Assembly (NCBI GenBank): GCA_002298925.1
Contig: DBMM01000136.1
Span: 1-33,803 of the forward strand
Reading direction: 5' to 3'
Origin: Geobacter sp. UBA698
GTDB lineage: Bacteria > Desulfobacterota > Desulfuromonadia > Geobacterales > Pseudopelobacteraceae
Length of the DNA stretch: 33,803 nucleotides
Each line of letters begins with the position of its first letter. The first letter of the stretch is position 1. Shown here in pieces: positions 14,625 through 24,431 of the stretch. The position numbers and the translations under genes were made by a program. The notes beneath the pieces are model-generated. The model was not told the DNA's origin and searched no databases. It was given only the letters and a program-made list of their open reading frames with translations.

Positions 14625-15187
14625 AGCGGATCCTCCTGATAGCCCTGATACACCTTGACCTTTCCACCTGCGGGAAAGGCCATGACTGTCCAGAAGCTGT
14701 TGTCGGGCGAGCGGAGATGGATGACGGCAAAATCACGCAACCCGGACATGCCCACCTCCAGCCGCAGCTGCCCGTCGCTGATTTTTCCCAACCTGGGGAT
14801 GACCACATCCGCCACCTGGATGCCTTCCTTGACCGGCCGCTTGCGGAGCAGCGGGTCGTCCGGTGCCTTTTCACTGCCGTCGGCCGCCGCCTCCAGCACC
14901 TGAACGCTGTCCGTGCCGGGCTCCATCCGCAGGAAGAAGAGTGTTCTGCCGGTGGCGGCCCGGTCCTGCATGTAGCGCAGGGTCGTGGCCAGGGTGCGGG
15001 CCGATGTCTTCAGATTTTCGCTTTCCGCTGACGGCAGGCGGGGCAGCACCAGCAGCATGACCATGCCGATGATGGCCAGCACTACGGCGATTTCGATCAG
15101 GGTGAAGCCGCTGGTTTTTTTTGAACCACAGAGACACGGAGGCACAGAGAAGGCACACCCCATCTTCATGTTACCCCAAGCAATCAT
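14621..15187 (-). CDS. gspH: Type II secretion minor pseudopilin GspH, start invaded by a repeat
   Basis: The prepilin motif GFTLIEIAVVLAIIGMVMLLVLPRL and a GspH-like body identify a minor pseudopilin. From the ATG at 15187 the protein has 188 residues, but cleavage would fall after Gly27, an unusually long leader. Codons 13-23 are encoded by a dispersed repeat (15122-15153) of the form ACAGAGACACGGAGGCACAGAG. Other possible starts are ATG codons 7 and 9 and a GTG at codon 15, none with a strong ribosome-binding site. It is the first gene of the gsp run here; gspG, its usual upstream neighbour, is missing. Confidence 0.82.
   Translation of the reverse strand: MIAWGNMKMGCAFSVPPCLCGSKKTSGFTLIEIAVVLAIIGMVMLLVLPRLPSAESENLKTSARTLATTLRYMQDRAATGRTLFFLRMEPGTDSVQVLEAAADGSEKAPDDPLLRKRPVKEGIQVADVVIPRLGKISDGQLRLEVGMSGLRDFAVIHLRSPDNSFWTVMAFPAGGKVKVYQGYQEDPL
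15122..15153 (+). repeat. Dispersed CACAGAGACAC repeat, copy A
   Basis: The sequence around ACCACAGAGACACGGAGG followed by CACAGAGAAGG belongs to a simple dispersed repeat type often seen between genes in bacterial genomes. It lies inside the 5' coding part of gspH. A second, inverted copy lies at 15275-15306. Confidence 0.75.
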
Positions 15188-15274
15188 ATCGGTTTTATAT
15201 CCACATAAGCAGGTGCTCCGTCCGGATTATGCAAGAGGATGAGACCGTACAACATGACTGAACACTATTCAGAT

Positions 15275-15306
15275 TTTCTCAATGTCTCTGTGTCTCCGTG
15301 TTGAAA
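15275..15306 (-). repeat. Dispersed CACAGAGACAC repeat, copy B (inverted)
   Basis: Read on the minus strand this is AACACGGAGACACAGAGACA followed by TTGAGAA, similar to copy A and opposite in orientation. It fills most of the spacer between the decarboxylase gene (ends 15312) and gspH. Together the copies bracket about 120 bp that holds the presumed gspH promoter and start. Confidence 0.7.
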
Positions 15307-15311
15307 ACTGA

Positions 15312-16352
15312 TTACAAAAATTCACTCAACTTTTCCCGTTCGTCCACCAGATAGAATTCCAGCGTCTTGCGCAGGGCATCATCCGCGCTGGTTACCGGCT
15401 CCCACCCCAGACACTCCTTGGCCCGCTTGACCGAAGGCACCCGGGTGAGCATGTCCTGATACCCCTTGCCATAGAAGCTGTCGGAGGAGGTCTCGATGAT
15501 GCGGCAGCGCTCGGCCTTGTCCTTGTAGAGCGGGAACTGGGCCACCATGTCGCGCAGCTTCTCGGCCAGCTCCTTGACCGACAGGTCGTTGGCGGGATTG
15601 CCGATGTTGAATATCTTGCCGTCGGCGCAGCCGTTCTCGTTGGCGATGATCTTCATCAGGCAGTCGATGCCGTCTTCGATGAAGGTGAAGGAACGCCGCT
15701 GGTTGCCGCCGTCCACCAGCAGGATCGGCTCTTCGGCCAGGATGTTGTAGAGGAACTGGGTCAGTACGCGGGAACTCCCCTCCTTGGCGGTGTGGATGCT
15801 GTCCAGCTTGGGACCGATCCAGTTGAAGGGGCGGAACAGGGTGAACCTGAGCCCCTCGTGCTCGCCGTAGGCGTAGATCACCCGGTCCAGCATCTGCTTG
15901 GCGCAGGAGTAGATCCAGCGCTCCTTGGCGATCGGACCGAGCATCAGCGGCGAATTTTCCTCGTCGAATTCAGCATCCGGGCTCATGCCGTAGACCTCGG
16001 AGGTGGAGGGAAAAATCACCCGCTTCTTGTACTTGTGGCAGAGGCGGATGATCTTGAGATTCTCCTCGAAATCCAGCTCGAAGACCCGTAAGGGATCCTT
16101 GACGTAGGTCACCGGCGTGGCGATGGCGACCAGCGGCAGGATCACGTCACACTTCTTGATATTGTACTCGATCCACTCCTTGTTGATGGTGATATCCCCT
16201 TCCAGGAAATGGAAACGGGGATCGCCCAGGGAGCGCTCCAGCTTGTCGCAGGCCATGTCCAGACCGAAGACTTCCCAGTCGGTGGTGGTCAGGATACGGT
16301 GGGTGAGGGCATTGCCGATGAAGCCGTTGACGCCGAGTATGAGTACTTTCAT
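15312..16352 (-). CDS. UDP-glucuronate decarboxylase, ArnA C-domain type
   Basis: This 346-residue enzyme matches the C-terminal half of enteric ArnA, which oxidises and decarboxylates UDP-glucuronate to UDP-4-keto-pentose for 4-amino-arabinose synthesis. The Rossmann start MKVLILGVNGFIG, the PSTSEVYG active-site loop with Ser-Glu, YSCAKQMLD with Tyr and Lys, LFRPFNWIGPKLD, and RRSFTFIEDG with the Arg equivalent to the decarboxylation residue are all present. The ATG overlaps the stop of the formyltransferase gene by 4 nt, so the two halves of ArnA are separate but coupled proteins here, in the N-then-C order of the fused enzyme. Confidence 0.9.
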   Translation of the reverse strand: MKVLILGVNGFIGNALTHRILTTTDWEVFGLDMACDKLERSLGDPRFHFLEGDITINKEWIEYNIKKCDVILPLVAIATPVTYVKDPLRVFELDFEENLKIIRLCHKYKKRVIFPSTSEVYGMSPDAEFDEENSPLMLGPIAKERWIYSCAKQMLDRVIYAYGEHEGLRFTLFRPFNWIGPKLDSIHTAKEGSSRVLTQFLYNILAEEPILLVDGGNQRRSFTFIEDGIDCLMKIIANENGCADGKIFNIGNPANDLSVKELAEKLRDMVAQFPLYKDKAERCRIIETSSDSFYGKGYQDMLTRVPSVKRAKECLGWEPVTSADDALRKTLEFYLVDEREKLSEFL

Positions 16353-17269
16353 GGATTCTCCTGGAATGATGTTATCTGCTGATGGTTACTGATGAATTCC
16401 TGTGCCGGCTGTTCCTGGCCACCCTCCCCCTGCAGCGAGCGGACCTCCAGCACTCCTGCGCCGGTGCCGACCAGCAGGGGCGTGTGCGCCAGAATGACTC
16501 CCGGCTGGCCGCTCCCCTCCCGCGGCCAGGCCGACCAGATCAGTACCTTCTGCCCGTCGAGGTACGTGAAGGCGCCCGGGTAGGGATGGGTTACGCCGCG
16601 GATCAGGTTGTAGATCTGCACGGCTGATTTTTCCCAATCGATCAGCCCGTCGGCAGCTTTGCGGCCGCCGCAGTAGTTGCCGGCCTTCAGGTCCATGGGA
16701 ATGCGGCTAGCCCGGCCTGCGCGCAGCAGCGGCCAGGCCCGGCTGATGACCGTCACCGCCGCGTCGGTCACCTTGGCGAATACGTCGTGAGCCGTGTCGC
16801 TGAACTCGATGGTCGCCTTTTCCTGATCGACAATGTCGCCGGCATCCGGCTTCGCCACCATGTAGTGCAGGGTGGCGCCGGTCTCGGTTTCACCATTGAT
16901 AACGGCCCAGTTGACCGGTACCCGGCCGCGGTATTTCGGCAGATACGAGCCATGCAGATTCAGCGCGCCCAAGCGGGGAATTTCCAGGACTTGCGGCTTG
17001 ATCATGGTGCGGTAGTAGAAGGAGAAGATGAAGTCGGGCGCGATGACCCGCAGCCGCTCGACATTTTCCGGCTCATTGATGTCGGAAGTGATAAAGGGGA
17101 TGCCGTTTAGCTCGGCCAGCTCCCGTACCGAAGCAAACCAGATCTGCTCGCCTGGTGAATCCTCATGGGTAAAGATCAGAGTGATCTCGGCTCCCTGCCG
17201 CAGCAGTTCCCGGATGCAGCGATAGCCGACATTGTGATAGGCGCAGACGACGAGTCTATTGTTATTCAA
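16349..17269 (-). CDS. UDP-4-amino-4-deoxy-L-arabinose formyltransferase, ArnA N-domain type
   Basis: The product resembles the N-terminal formyltransferase domain of ArnA, which uses 10-formyl-tetrahydrofolate to formylate UDP-4-amino-arabinose. The active-site loop LNLHGSYLPKYRGRVPVNWA (Asn-x-His) and DAGDIVDQ (catalytic Asp) are intact, and HPYPGAFTYLDG is typical of the C-terminal subdomain. I choose the TTG at 17269, giving 306 residues, close to the 304 of the ArnA domain. It overlaps the end of the upstream glycosyltransferase gene. A longer frame from 17335 would add unrelated residues. GGAGAA lies upstream at a rather long spacing. Confidence 0.88.
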   Translation of the reverse strand: MNNNRLVVCAYHNVGYRCIRELLRQGAEITLIFTHEDSPGEQIWFASVRELAELNGIPFITSDINEPENVERLRVIAPDFIFSFYYRTMIKPQVLEIPRLGALNLHGSYLPKYRGRVPVNWAVINGETETGATLHYMVAKPDAGDIVDQEKATIEFSDTAHDVFAKVTDAAVTVISRAWPLLRAGRASRIPMDLKAGNYCGGRKAADGLIDWEKSAVQIYNLIRGVTHPYPGAFTYLDGQKVLIWSAWPREGSGQPGVILAHTPLLVGTGAGVLEVRSLQGEGGQEQPAQEFISNHQQITSFQENP

Positions 17270-18191
17270 AGCCGTAGGTTCTCCTGACCACGTACCTGGG
17301 GCGTTTGCGCACTTCCTGGTAAATCCTGCCCACATACTCTCCCACGATGCCGATGCCCATGATGATGATGCCGATGAAGAAGAACAGGATAGCGAAGAGG
17401 GTGAAGACCCCCTCCACCTCTGAGCCGACGATGAAGCGCCTGACCAGCAGGAACAGACCGAAGGCCAGGGAGAACAGCGATGTGAGAATGCCGAACAGCG
17501 CGAACAGCTGCAGCGGCACCACCGAAAAGCCGGTCATCAGGTCGAAATTCAGCCGGATCAGACGGTAGAGGGAATACTTGCTTTCCCCTGCGGCCCGTTC
17601 GGAATGGCCGACTTCGATTTCAGACGGGTTTGCCGCGAAGGTCTGGGCCAGAGCCGGGATGAAGGTGGTGGACTCGCCGCAGCGGTTGATATTTTCGATG
17701 ACATTACGGTGGTAGGCCCGCAGCATGCAGCCGTAGTCGTTCATCTCCATGCCGGTCATCTTGTTGGTGGTGATGTTGACGATGCGCGAGGCCAGCTTGC
17801 GGAAGATGGAATCCTGGCGCTTCTGGCGGATCGTGCCGACCACGTCGTGCCCGCTTTCGATCTCAGCCACCAGACGCGAAATCTCCTCGGGGGGGTTCTG
17901 CAGGTCGGCATCCAGGGTAATCACGATCTGACCGCTGCACATCTCGAAGGCGGCCAGGATGGCCATGTGCTGGCCGAAATTACCGTTGAATTCGATTACC
18001 CTGACTTCGGGATAGTCCTGTGCCATGGCTTTCAGGATTTCCAGCGAACGATCGCGGGAGCCGTCGTTGGTGAAGATGATCTCGAAGGAGCGGCCTGTGC
18101 TCCGGGCGGCAGGATAGAGCCGCTCCATCAGCGGAGCCAGGTTGGATTCCTCGTTGTAGACCGGTACGACGATGCTCAGATAGGGTTCCAT
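17262..18191 (-). CDS. arnC: ArnC-like undecaprenyl-phosphate glycosyltransferase
   Basis: A family 2 glycosyltransferase of 309 residues. In the Arn pathway ArnC moves 4-deoxy-4-formamido-L-arabinose from UDP to undecaprenyl phosphate at the inner membrane. Visible are SIVVPVYNEESNL, the TNDGSRDRSLE loop, the metal-binding TLDADLQNPPEEI, and two C-terminal membrane helices (about 228-252 and 262-290) as in ArnC and DPM1-type enzymes. Its position just before the two ArnA-type genes makes ArnC the likeliest role, but related enzymes transfer other sugars. Confidence 0.8.
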   Translation of the reverse strand: MEPYLSIVVPVYNEESNLAPLMERLYPAARSTGRSFEIIFTNDGSRDRSLEILKAMAQDYPEVRVIEFNGNFGQHMAILAAFEMCSGQIVITLDADLQNPPEEISRLVAEIESGHDVVGTIRQKRQDSIFRKLASRIVNITTNKMTGMEMNDYGCMLRAYHRNVIENINRCGESTTFIPALAQTFAANPSEIEVGHSERAAGESKYSLYRLIRLNFDLMTGFSVVPLQLFALFGILTSLFSLAFGLFLLVRRFIVGSEVEGVFTLFAILFFFIGIIIMGIGIVGEYVGRIYQEVRKRPRYVVRRTYGFE

Positions 18192-18197
18192 GGCTTG

Positions 18198-19346
18198 TTA
18201 TCCTTCGGCCAATTCAGCCAGCAGCTGGTTGCCGTAGAGGTTTTTCTGCCAGGTGCGCATGCCTTCAATGCCGTCCAGCGCAGCCAGGGAGTCGGCATTG
18301 GCATCCGCCGCCGCTTCCAGCAGCCAGTTGGGCGCCAGCACACCCGGCTCCAGCCCCAGCCGGCGACTCTGCTCCTGTCGCCAGGACTTGATGCGCTTGA
18401 GCCGTTCCTTGGCCCCATCGGTCGGCTCGTCACGCCGCTGCCGCGGAAAACGGGGCAGTTCCTCCTCGGGCAGTGCCATGGCCTGGGTGATGACCGCAAG
18501 TATTCTTTCACTGTAGCGCTGGATCTGACTGGGGGTCATCCCCTTGATGGCTCCCAGCTCGCCCAGGGAGCGCGGCCGCTTCTCCGCCACTTCCAGCAAG
18601 GTATCCGCCGATATGACCTTGAACGCCGGCCGGTCGAGCTGACGCGCCTGCGTGTCACGCAGCTGCAGCAGCCCCTCCAGTACCGCCAGGCTGCGCCCCT
18701 TGAGTTTGCCGGCTCCCTTGCAGGAGATAAACAGCGGCCCTTCCTTCTCGCTGACCCGGGCCTGACAGACCAGACGGCACTCCTCTTCCAGCCACTCCAG
18801 GCGCCCCACCGCCGCCAACTCAGCTCGCAGCTGGTCGTACAGGGGCAGCAGGTCGGATGTATCGGCCGCGGCGTAGGCGCACATTTCCGGGCTCAAGGGA
18901 CGCTTGCTCCAGTCAGCCTTCTGATATTTCTTGTCCAGTTCGATGCCGAAACGGGCTTTCAGCAGGGCTGCCAGACCGAACTCGGTTATGCCGAGCAAAC
19001 GAGAAGCGATCATGGTGTCGAACAGACTACTGACTTCAATGCCGAAATCGCGATGCAGGGAGCGGATGTCGTAATCGGCGCCATGCATGACGACCAGGAT
19101 GCCGGGATTGCCCAGCGGCGCAGCCAGCGGCGACAGATCCTTGAGCGCCAGCGGATCGATCAGCCAGCTTTCGCTTCGGGTTGATATCTGAATCAGGCAG
19201 ACTTTCTCCTGATAGTGGTGCAGGGAATCCATCTCCAGATCAACGGCTATTTCGGTTTCACGGCTGATTCGGCCGGCAACTTCGGCCAGCCGGGCTGCCC
19301 CGGTTACGATTTCACAGACTCCGGTCTGCTGATTACATGTGTTCAA
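18198..19346 (-). CDS. rnd: Ribonuclease D
   Basis: RNase D is a 3'-5' exoribonuclease that trims tRNA and other RNA 3' ends. I choose the TTG at 19346, which overlaps the mqnC stop (TTGA) and has GGGAG 8 nt upstream, giving 382 residues, close to the E. coli size. The DEDDy exonuclease motifs are intact: VDLEMD with Asp36 and Glu38, HGADYDIRSL with Asp93, and YAAADTSDL with Tyr158 and Asp162. One or two HRDC domains follow (about 200-375), with LGAIKGMTPSQIQRY and LDGIEGMRTWQ. The gene lies 6 nt before arnC. Confidence 0.92.
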   Translation of the reverse strand: MNTCNQQTGVCEIVTGAARLAEVAGRISRETEIAVDLEMDSLHHYQEKVCLIQISTRSESWLIDPLALKDLSPLAAPLGNPGILVVMHGADYDIRSLHRDFGIEVSSLFDTMIASRLLGITEFGLAALLKARFGIELDKKYQKADWSKRPLSPEMCAYAAADTSDLLPLYDQLRAELAAVGRLEWLEEECRLVCQARVSEKEGPLFISCKGAGKLKGRSLAVLEGLLQLRDTQARQLDRPAFKVISADTLLEVAEKRPRSLGELGAIKGMTPSQIQRYSERILAVITQAMALPEEELPRFPRQRRDEPTDGAKERLKRIKSWRQEQSRRLGLEPGVLAPNWLLEAAADANADSLAALDGIEGMRTWQKNLYGNQLLAELAEG

Positions 19347-20413
19347 ACGCCAAACTCCCTCATTATGCGATATGTGGTGGTGCGCTGGGCGGCCCGAAAG
19401 CCGGCCCGCCGGATCAGGGCAACCATCTCTTCCTGCGACATGCGGAAACTGCATCCGGCGGCAGCCACCACGTTCTCTTCCAGCATCGTGCCGCCCAGGT
19501 CGTTGGCACCGAAAAACAGCGCCACCTGGGCCATCTTGTCCCCTTGGGTTACCCAGCTGGCCTGAATGTTGGGGATGTTGTCCAAAACGATCCGGGACAG
19601 GGCCAGCACCTTGAGATATTCCACGCCGGTGGCGGTGGTGCCCCCCAGTTCGGTGTTGCCCGGCTGATAGGTCCAGGGGATAAAGGCGGTGAATGATCCG
19701 CCGCCGTCCTGCAGGTCACGTATCCGGAAGAGGTGTTCGACGATGTCCTGCGCTGTTTCGCTGCTGCCGAACATCATGGTGGCGGTGGTCGGCATGCCCA
19801 AACCGGCGGCCTTGAGCATCACCTCACACCACCGGCGCCAGCCGATCTTTTTGGGAGAAATGCTGCCGCGCACCTCATCCACCAGAATCTCGGCGCCGCC
19901 GCCGGGGATGGAGTCAAGACCGGCCGTCTTGAGCCGCAGCAAGGTCTCATCCAGTGACAATCCGGAGCAGGTAGCGATGCAGCAGACCTCGGCCGGAGAC
20001 AGGGAGTGGTTCTGCACTCCCGGAAATCGCCGCTTTATTTCGCGGAACAGATCTTCAAAAAAATCGATCTTCAGTGCGGGATTGAGTCCCCCCTGCATGA
20101 GCAGCTGCGTCCCCCCCAGCGCGACCAGTTCGGCGATCTTGCTGAAGATATCCTCTTTGGCCAGCACATACCCTTCATCAGAGTTTTTATCCCGGTAAAA
20201 GGCGCAGAAGGAACACTTTGATTCGCAGATGTTGGTGTAATTCACATTGCGATCGACAACGAATGTGACCAACTGGTCGGGATGAAGCGTGCAGCGGATT
20301 CTGTCGGCAACCCGGCCCAGTTCCAGCAGTCCGGACTCTGTCAGCAGCAACAGCGCCTCGGCCCGGTCAATGCGCCGGCCTGCTCCTGCTTTTTCCAATA
20401 CCTCAGCTTCCAT
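19343..20413 (-). CDS. mqnC: Cyclic dehypoxanthine futalosine synthase MqnC
   Basis: A radical SAM enzyme of the futalosine route to menaquinone; it cyclises dehypoxanthine futalosine. The 356 residues carry the cluster motif CESKCSFCAFYR (Cys63, Cys67, Cys70; CX3CX2C), LLMQGGLNP, HSLSPAEV, LDSIPGGGAEILVDEVR and FIPWTYQPGNT, all typical of MqnC rather than MqnE. The related genes mqnA, mqnD and mqnE are not in the window. The ATG at 20413 has only a weak ribosome-binding site. The gene lies 74 nt after the thioesterase gene and overlaps rnd. Confidence 0.93.
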   Translation of the reverse strand: MEAEVLEKAGAGRRIDRAEALLLLTESGLLELGRVADRIRCTLHPDQLVTFVVDRNVNYTNICESKCSFCAFYRDKNSDEGYVLAKEDIFSKIAELVALGGTQLLMQGGLNPALKIDFFEDLFREIKRRFPGVQNHSLSPAEVCCIATCSGLSLDETLLRLKTAGLDSIPGGGAEILVDEVRGSISPKKIGWRRWCEVMLKAAGLGMPTTATMMFGSSETAQDIVEHLFRIRDLQDGGGSFTAFIPWTYQPGNTELGGTTATGVEYLKVLALSRIVLDNIPNIQASWVTQGDKMAQVALFFGANDLGGTMLEENVVAAAGCSFRMSQEEMVALIRRAGFRAAQRTTTYRIMREFGV

Positions 20414-20487
20414 CAGTTAAGCTTTCTGTGTACGTAGTTATACTTCATCCCGAAGGGAGAGCAGACTGGCAGTCGTGCCGGTGACGT

Positions 20488-20892
20488 TCAGGGGGCAGTT
20501 ATCAATAGTTCTTGTTCCAGCACCCGGCGCACATCCAGCGGGATACGCTTGGCCTTGATGTCCGGGGCAACGCACGCCAAAGTGATCCTGGCTGCCACCA
20601 GCAGCCTGTTGTCCGAGCGACGAACTATCTGCTGATCCATGGTGAATTTGGCGGCGGCCAGCTGCACCGGACGTGTTATCACCGACAGCAGATCATCATG
20701 TCTGGCCGGCGACTTGAGATCAATTTCCATCCTGATTACCGGAAACACATGGCCCTGGGCGGCGAGTTCAGCCACGGAAAGGCCCCGTTCGCGGAAAAAT
20801 TCCGTGCGGGCCCGTTCAAAGAACTTGAGAAAATTTGCGTGGTAGACAATACCGCCCGCGTCGGTATCCTCGTAATAAACACGAACATCCAT
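20488..20892 (-). CDS. ybgC: YbgC-like acyl-CoA thioesterase (hotdog fold)
   Basis: The 134 residues match the 4-hydroxybenzoyl-CoA thioesterase/YbgC family: MDVRVYYEDTDAGGIVYHANFLKFFERARTEF contains the conserved Asp of YEDTDAGG and the YHANFL segment. Such enzymes cleave short or medium acyl-CoA or acyl-carrier thioesters in the cytoplasm. ybgC often precedes tolQRA, which is not the case here. The ATG follows the lipoprotein stop by a single base (TGACATG), so the two are very likely cotranscribed. Confidence 0.88.
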   Translation of the reverse strand: MDVRVYYEDTDAGGIVYHANFLKFFERARTEFFRERGLSVAELAAQGHVFPVIRMEIDLKSPARHDDLLSVITRPVQLAAAKFTMDQQIVRRSDNRLLVAARITLACVAPDIKAKRIPLDVRRVLEQELLITAP

Positions 20893-20893
20893 G

Positions 20894-21619
20894 TCAACGC
20901 AGTTTCAGATTGAGCGTCTTGACCTTGCCGGATTCACGGAAGCGAACCTGCAGCCGCAGTTCCTTGGCAGACTCCACTTCGCCCGGGAAGAAAATGAAGC
21001 CGTTCGCAATGGCTTCGCTCGGCATGACCTTGCCTTCCACCCCTTTATCGCGGACATCATCGGTAATCTTGTATTCGCGCTCACGGTCGTCTCCGCCCCG
21101 GGAAGCACCGCCAATTACAGCGCCGCCCGCGCCGCCCAGTATGCCGCCTTTGACAACCGAGGAACCGACATTGTGTCCGGAAACGATGCCCAAAGCCAGG
21201 CCGAGCACGGAACCCGCGGCAGCCCCCCAGGCAGCCCCCTTACCGGCCCCGCCGGCGATGGATCCGGTTTCGGTAGCCTTTTCCACCCGCTCGGCAGCCT
21301 CGCGGTTCAGAAGCACATTCCAGTAACGGTTATTGTTGTCGATCAGAAAAGTCTGGCCGGCGACCACTTCGACCCCCTGCCCGCTCTTGTTGTCCAAAAC
21401 CACCTGCACGGGCAACAGTCCGGCTGAACGGATATCGAAACCGAAAGCATTTTCGGCCTGGGTCTTGTCGGCAAAAGCCTCGGCGCCAACCTGCAGTCCG
21501 GAAGCTTCCTGATAGTTGGCGTAATCCTGCGGGGGCCTGAATGATACCGAGCGACTCTGGTAGGTGGCACAGGCAGAAAGCTGTGTTGCGATGATCAGCA
21601 GGCATAATGCTTTTTTCAT
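20894..21619 (-). CDS. Glycine-zipper lipoprotein, function unknown
   Basis: I choose the ATG at 21619, with AGGAG 7 nt upstream, because it gives a clean lipoprotein signal: MKKALCLLIIATQLSAC, with Cys17 as the lipidation site. The 241-residue product has a region at about 125-175 rich in Gly, Ala and Val (AGGAGKGAAWGAAAGS, GGILGGAGGAVIGGA) that looks like a glycine-zipper membrane segment. Around it are beta-rich parts (PVQVVLDNKSGQGVEV and LRLQVRFRESGKVK). No catalytic motif is seen. An envelope role is likely; nothing more specific can be said. Confidence 0.8.
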   Translation of the reverse strand: MKKALCLLIIATQLSACATYQSRSVSFRPPQDYANYQEASGLQVGAEAFADKTQAENAFGFDIRSAGLLPVQVVLDNKSGQGVEVVAGQTFLIDNNNRYWNVLLNREAAERVEKATETGSIAGGAGKGAAWGAAAGSVLGLALGIVSGHNVGSSVVKGGILGGAGGAVIGGASRGGDDREREYKITDDVRDKGVEGKVMPSEAIANGFIFFPGEVESAKELRLQVRFRESGKVKTLNLKLR

Positions 21620-21847
21620 TGTACAGCTCCTCTCTCGGTAATCTGGGCTTATCCCCCACTGTAGTGCAGAATAGGCACATCTGCAACTTGATTCTGCGGC
21701 CAGCCAAGCCATTTCAGGCCGATTTCACCCAAAACCGTCAAATTTACGTTTTAAGCACCAAACACCCCAAAAGCATATCACGGTATGCGATTGTCAGGAA
21801 AAATCGCTTACAGGCCAAATTTTTCAGAAGGCTCTCAAACCCTGCTT

Positions 21848-22497
21848 TTATGGGGTTTTACAGGGTTTTATGACCACAAGGCAACGTTTTCCGCTGTTGA
21901 ACGGCAGATTGTATGAATGTCTGGCACAGATTTCAAAACCAGCTGCCTGCAGACGCGTCATTTCATCCGACATCTCTTCCGCCACTGCCGGTCCTTTCAT
22001 GGCAATCATATATCCATCCGCCGTCAGAAGTGGCGCAGCCAGTTCGGCAAATTTTTCAAGGTCGGAAAAGGCCCGCGAGGTAATTACGTCAAAATTGGCG
22101 GCGTGGGTGGCATGCATGCTCTCGACGCGGGCATGCAGCGCCTCAAAATTCACGAGTTTCAGCAGACGTGCTACATGGCGCTGAAAATTTATTTTTTTGC
22201 CAACAGCATCCACCGAGACAACGGAAACTTCCGGCTTGACAATCTTGAACGGTATCGCCGGAATTCCTGCACCTGACCCGATGTCGAGCAGCTTTTTGGC
22301 ACCAGTCACCTGTTCTGCCAAAAATAGCGCATCGATGATGTGCTTGGTCGCAATCTCACGTTCTCCGGTTATGGCAGTGAGATTGACCTTGCGATTCCAT
22401 TTCCGCAGTTCGGCGACATAGAGCTCGATTGCCCGGATCTCATCATCCGTTATTTTCAGCCGAGCCTCATCAGCGGCTTCCACCAGAACATCTCGCA

Positions 22498-22501
<4 letters not shown>
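21848..22501 (-). CDS. rsmG: 16S rRNA m7G527 methyltransferase RsmG
   Basis: RsmG (GidB) methylates N7 of G527 in 16S rRNA using S-adenosylmethionine. The 217 residues include LRKWNRKVNLTAITGEREIATKHIIDAL, the SAM-binding DIGSGAGIPAIPFKI and VITSRAFSDLEKF, all standard. The ATG overlaps the mnmG stop by 4 nt. In many bacteria parA and parB follow rsmG; here a 228-nt gap and the unrelated lipoprotein gene follow. The AAACCCTG at its 3' end can pair with CAGGGTTT 16 nt later, but no T-run follows, so termination there is uncertain. Confidence 0.95.
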
Positions 22502-24393
<1,892 letters not shown>

Positions 24394-24411
24394 GCCTGCA
24401 AGTACCCCTTA

Positions 24412-24427
24412 TGTTTCACGTGAAACA
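24412..24427. promoter_or_regulatory. parS: parS centromere site between mnmE and mnmG
   Basis: A second exact TGTTTCACGTGAAACA, in the mnmE-mnmG spacer, 1.6 kb from the first and about 4 kb from dnaA. Two perfect 16-mers this close cannot be chance. The parA/parB genes are not in this window. Confidence 0.93.
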
Positions 24428-24431
24428 TGCC

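Noticed and set aside
17604..19184. 526-codon open frame on the plus strand
   Set aside because: It is antisense to arnC and rnd, which carry full catalytic motifs. Its composition is typical of the antisense frame of GC-rich genes, and no family is recognisable.
21835..21868. Terminator after rsmG
   Set aside because: AAACCCTG and CAGGGTTT can pair across a 16-nt loop, but the stem is short and no T-run follows.
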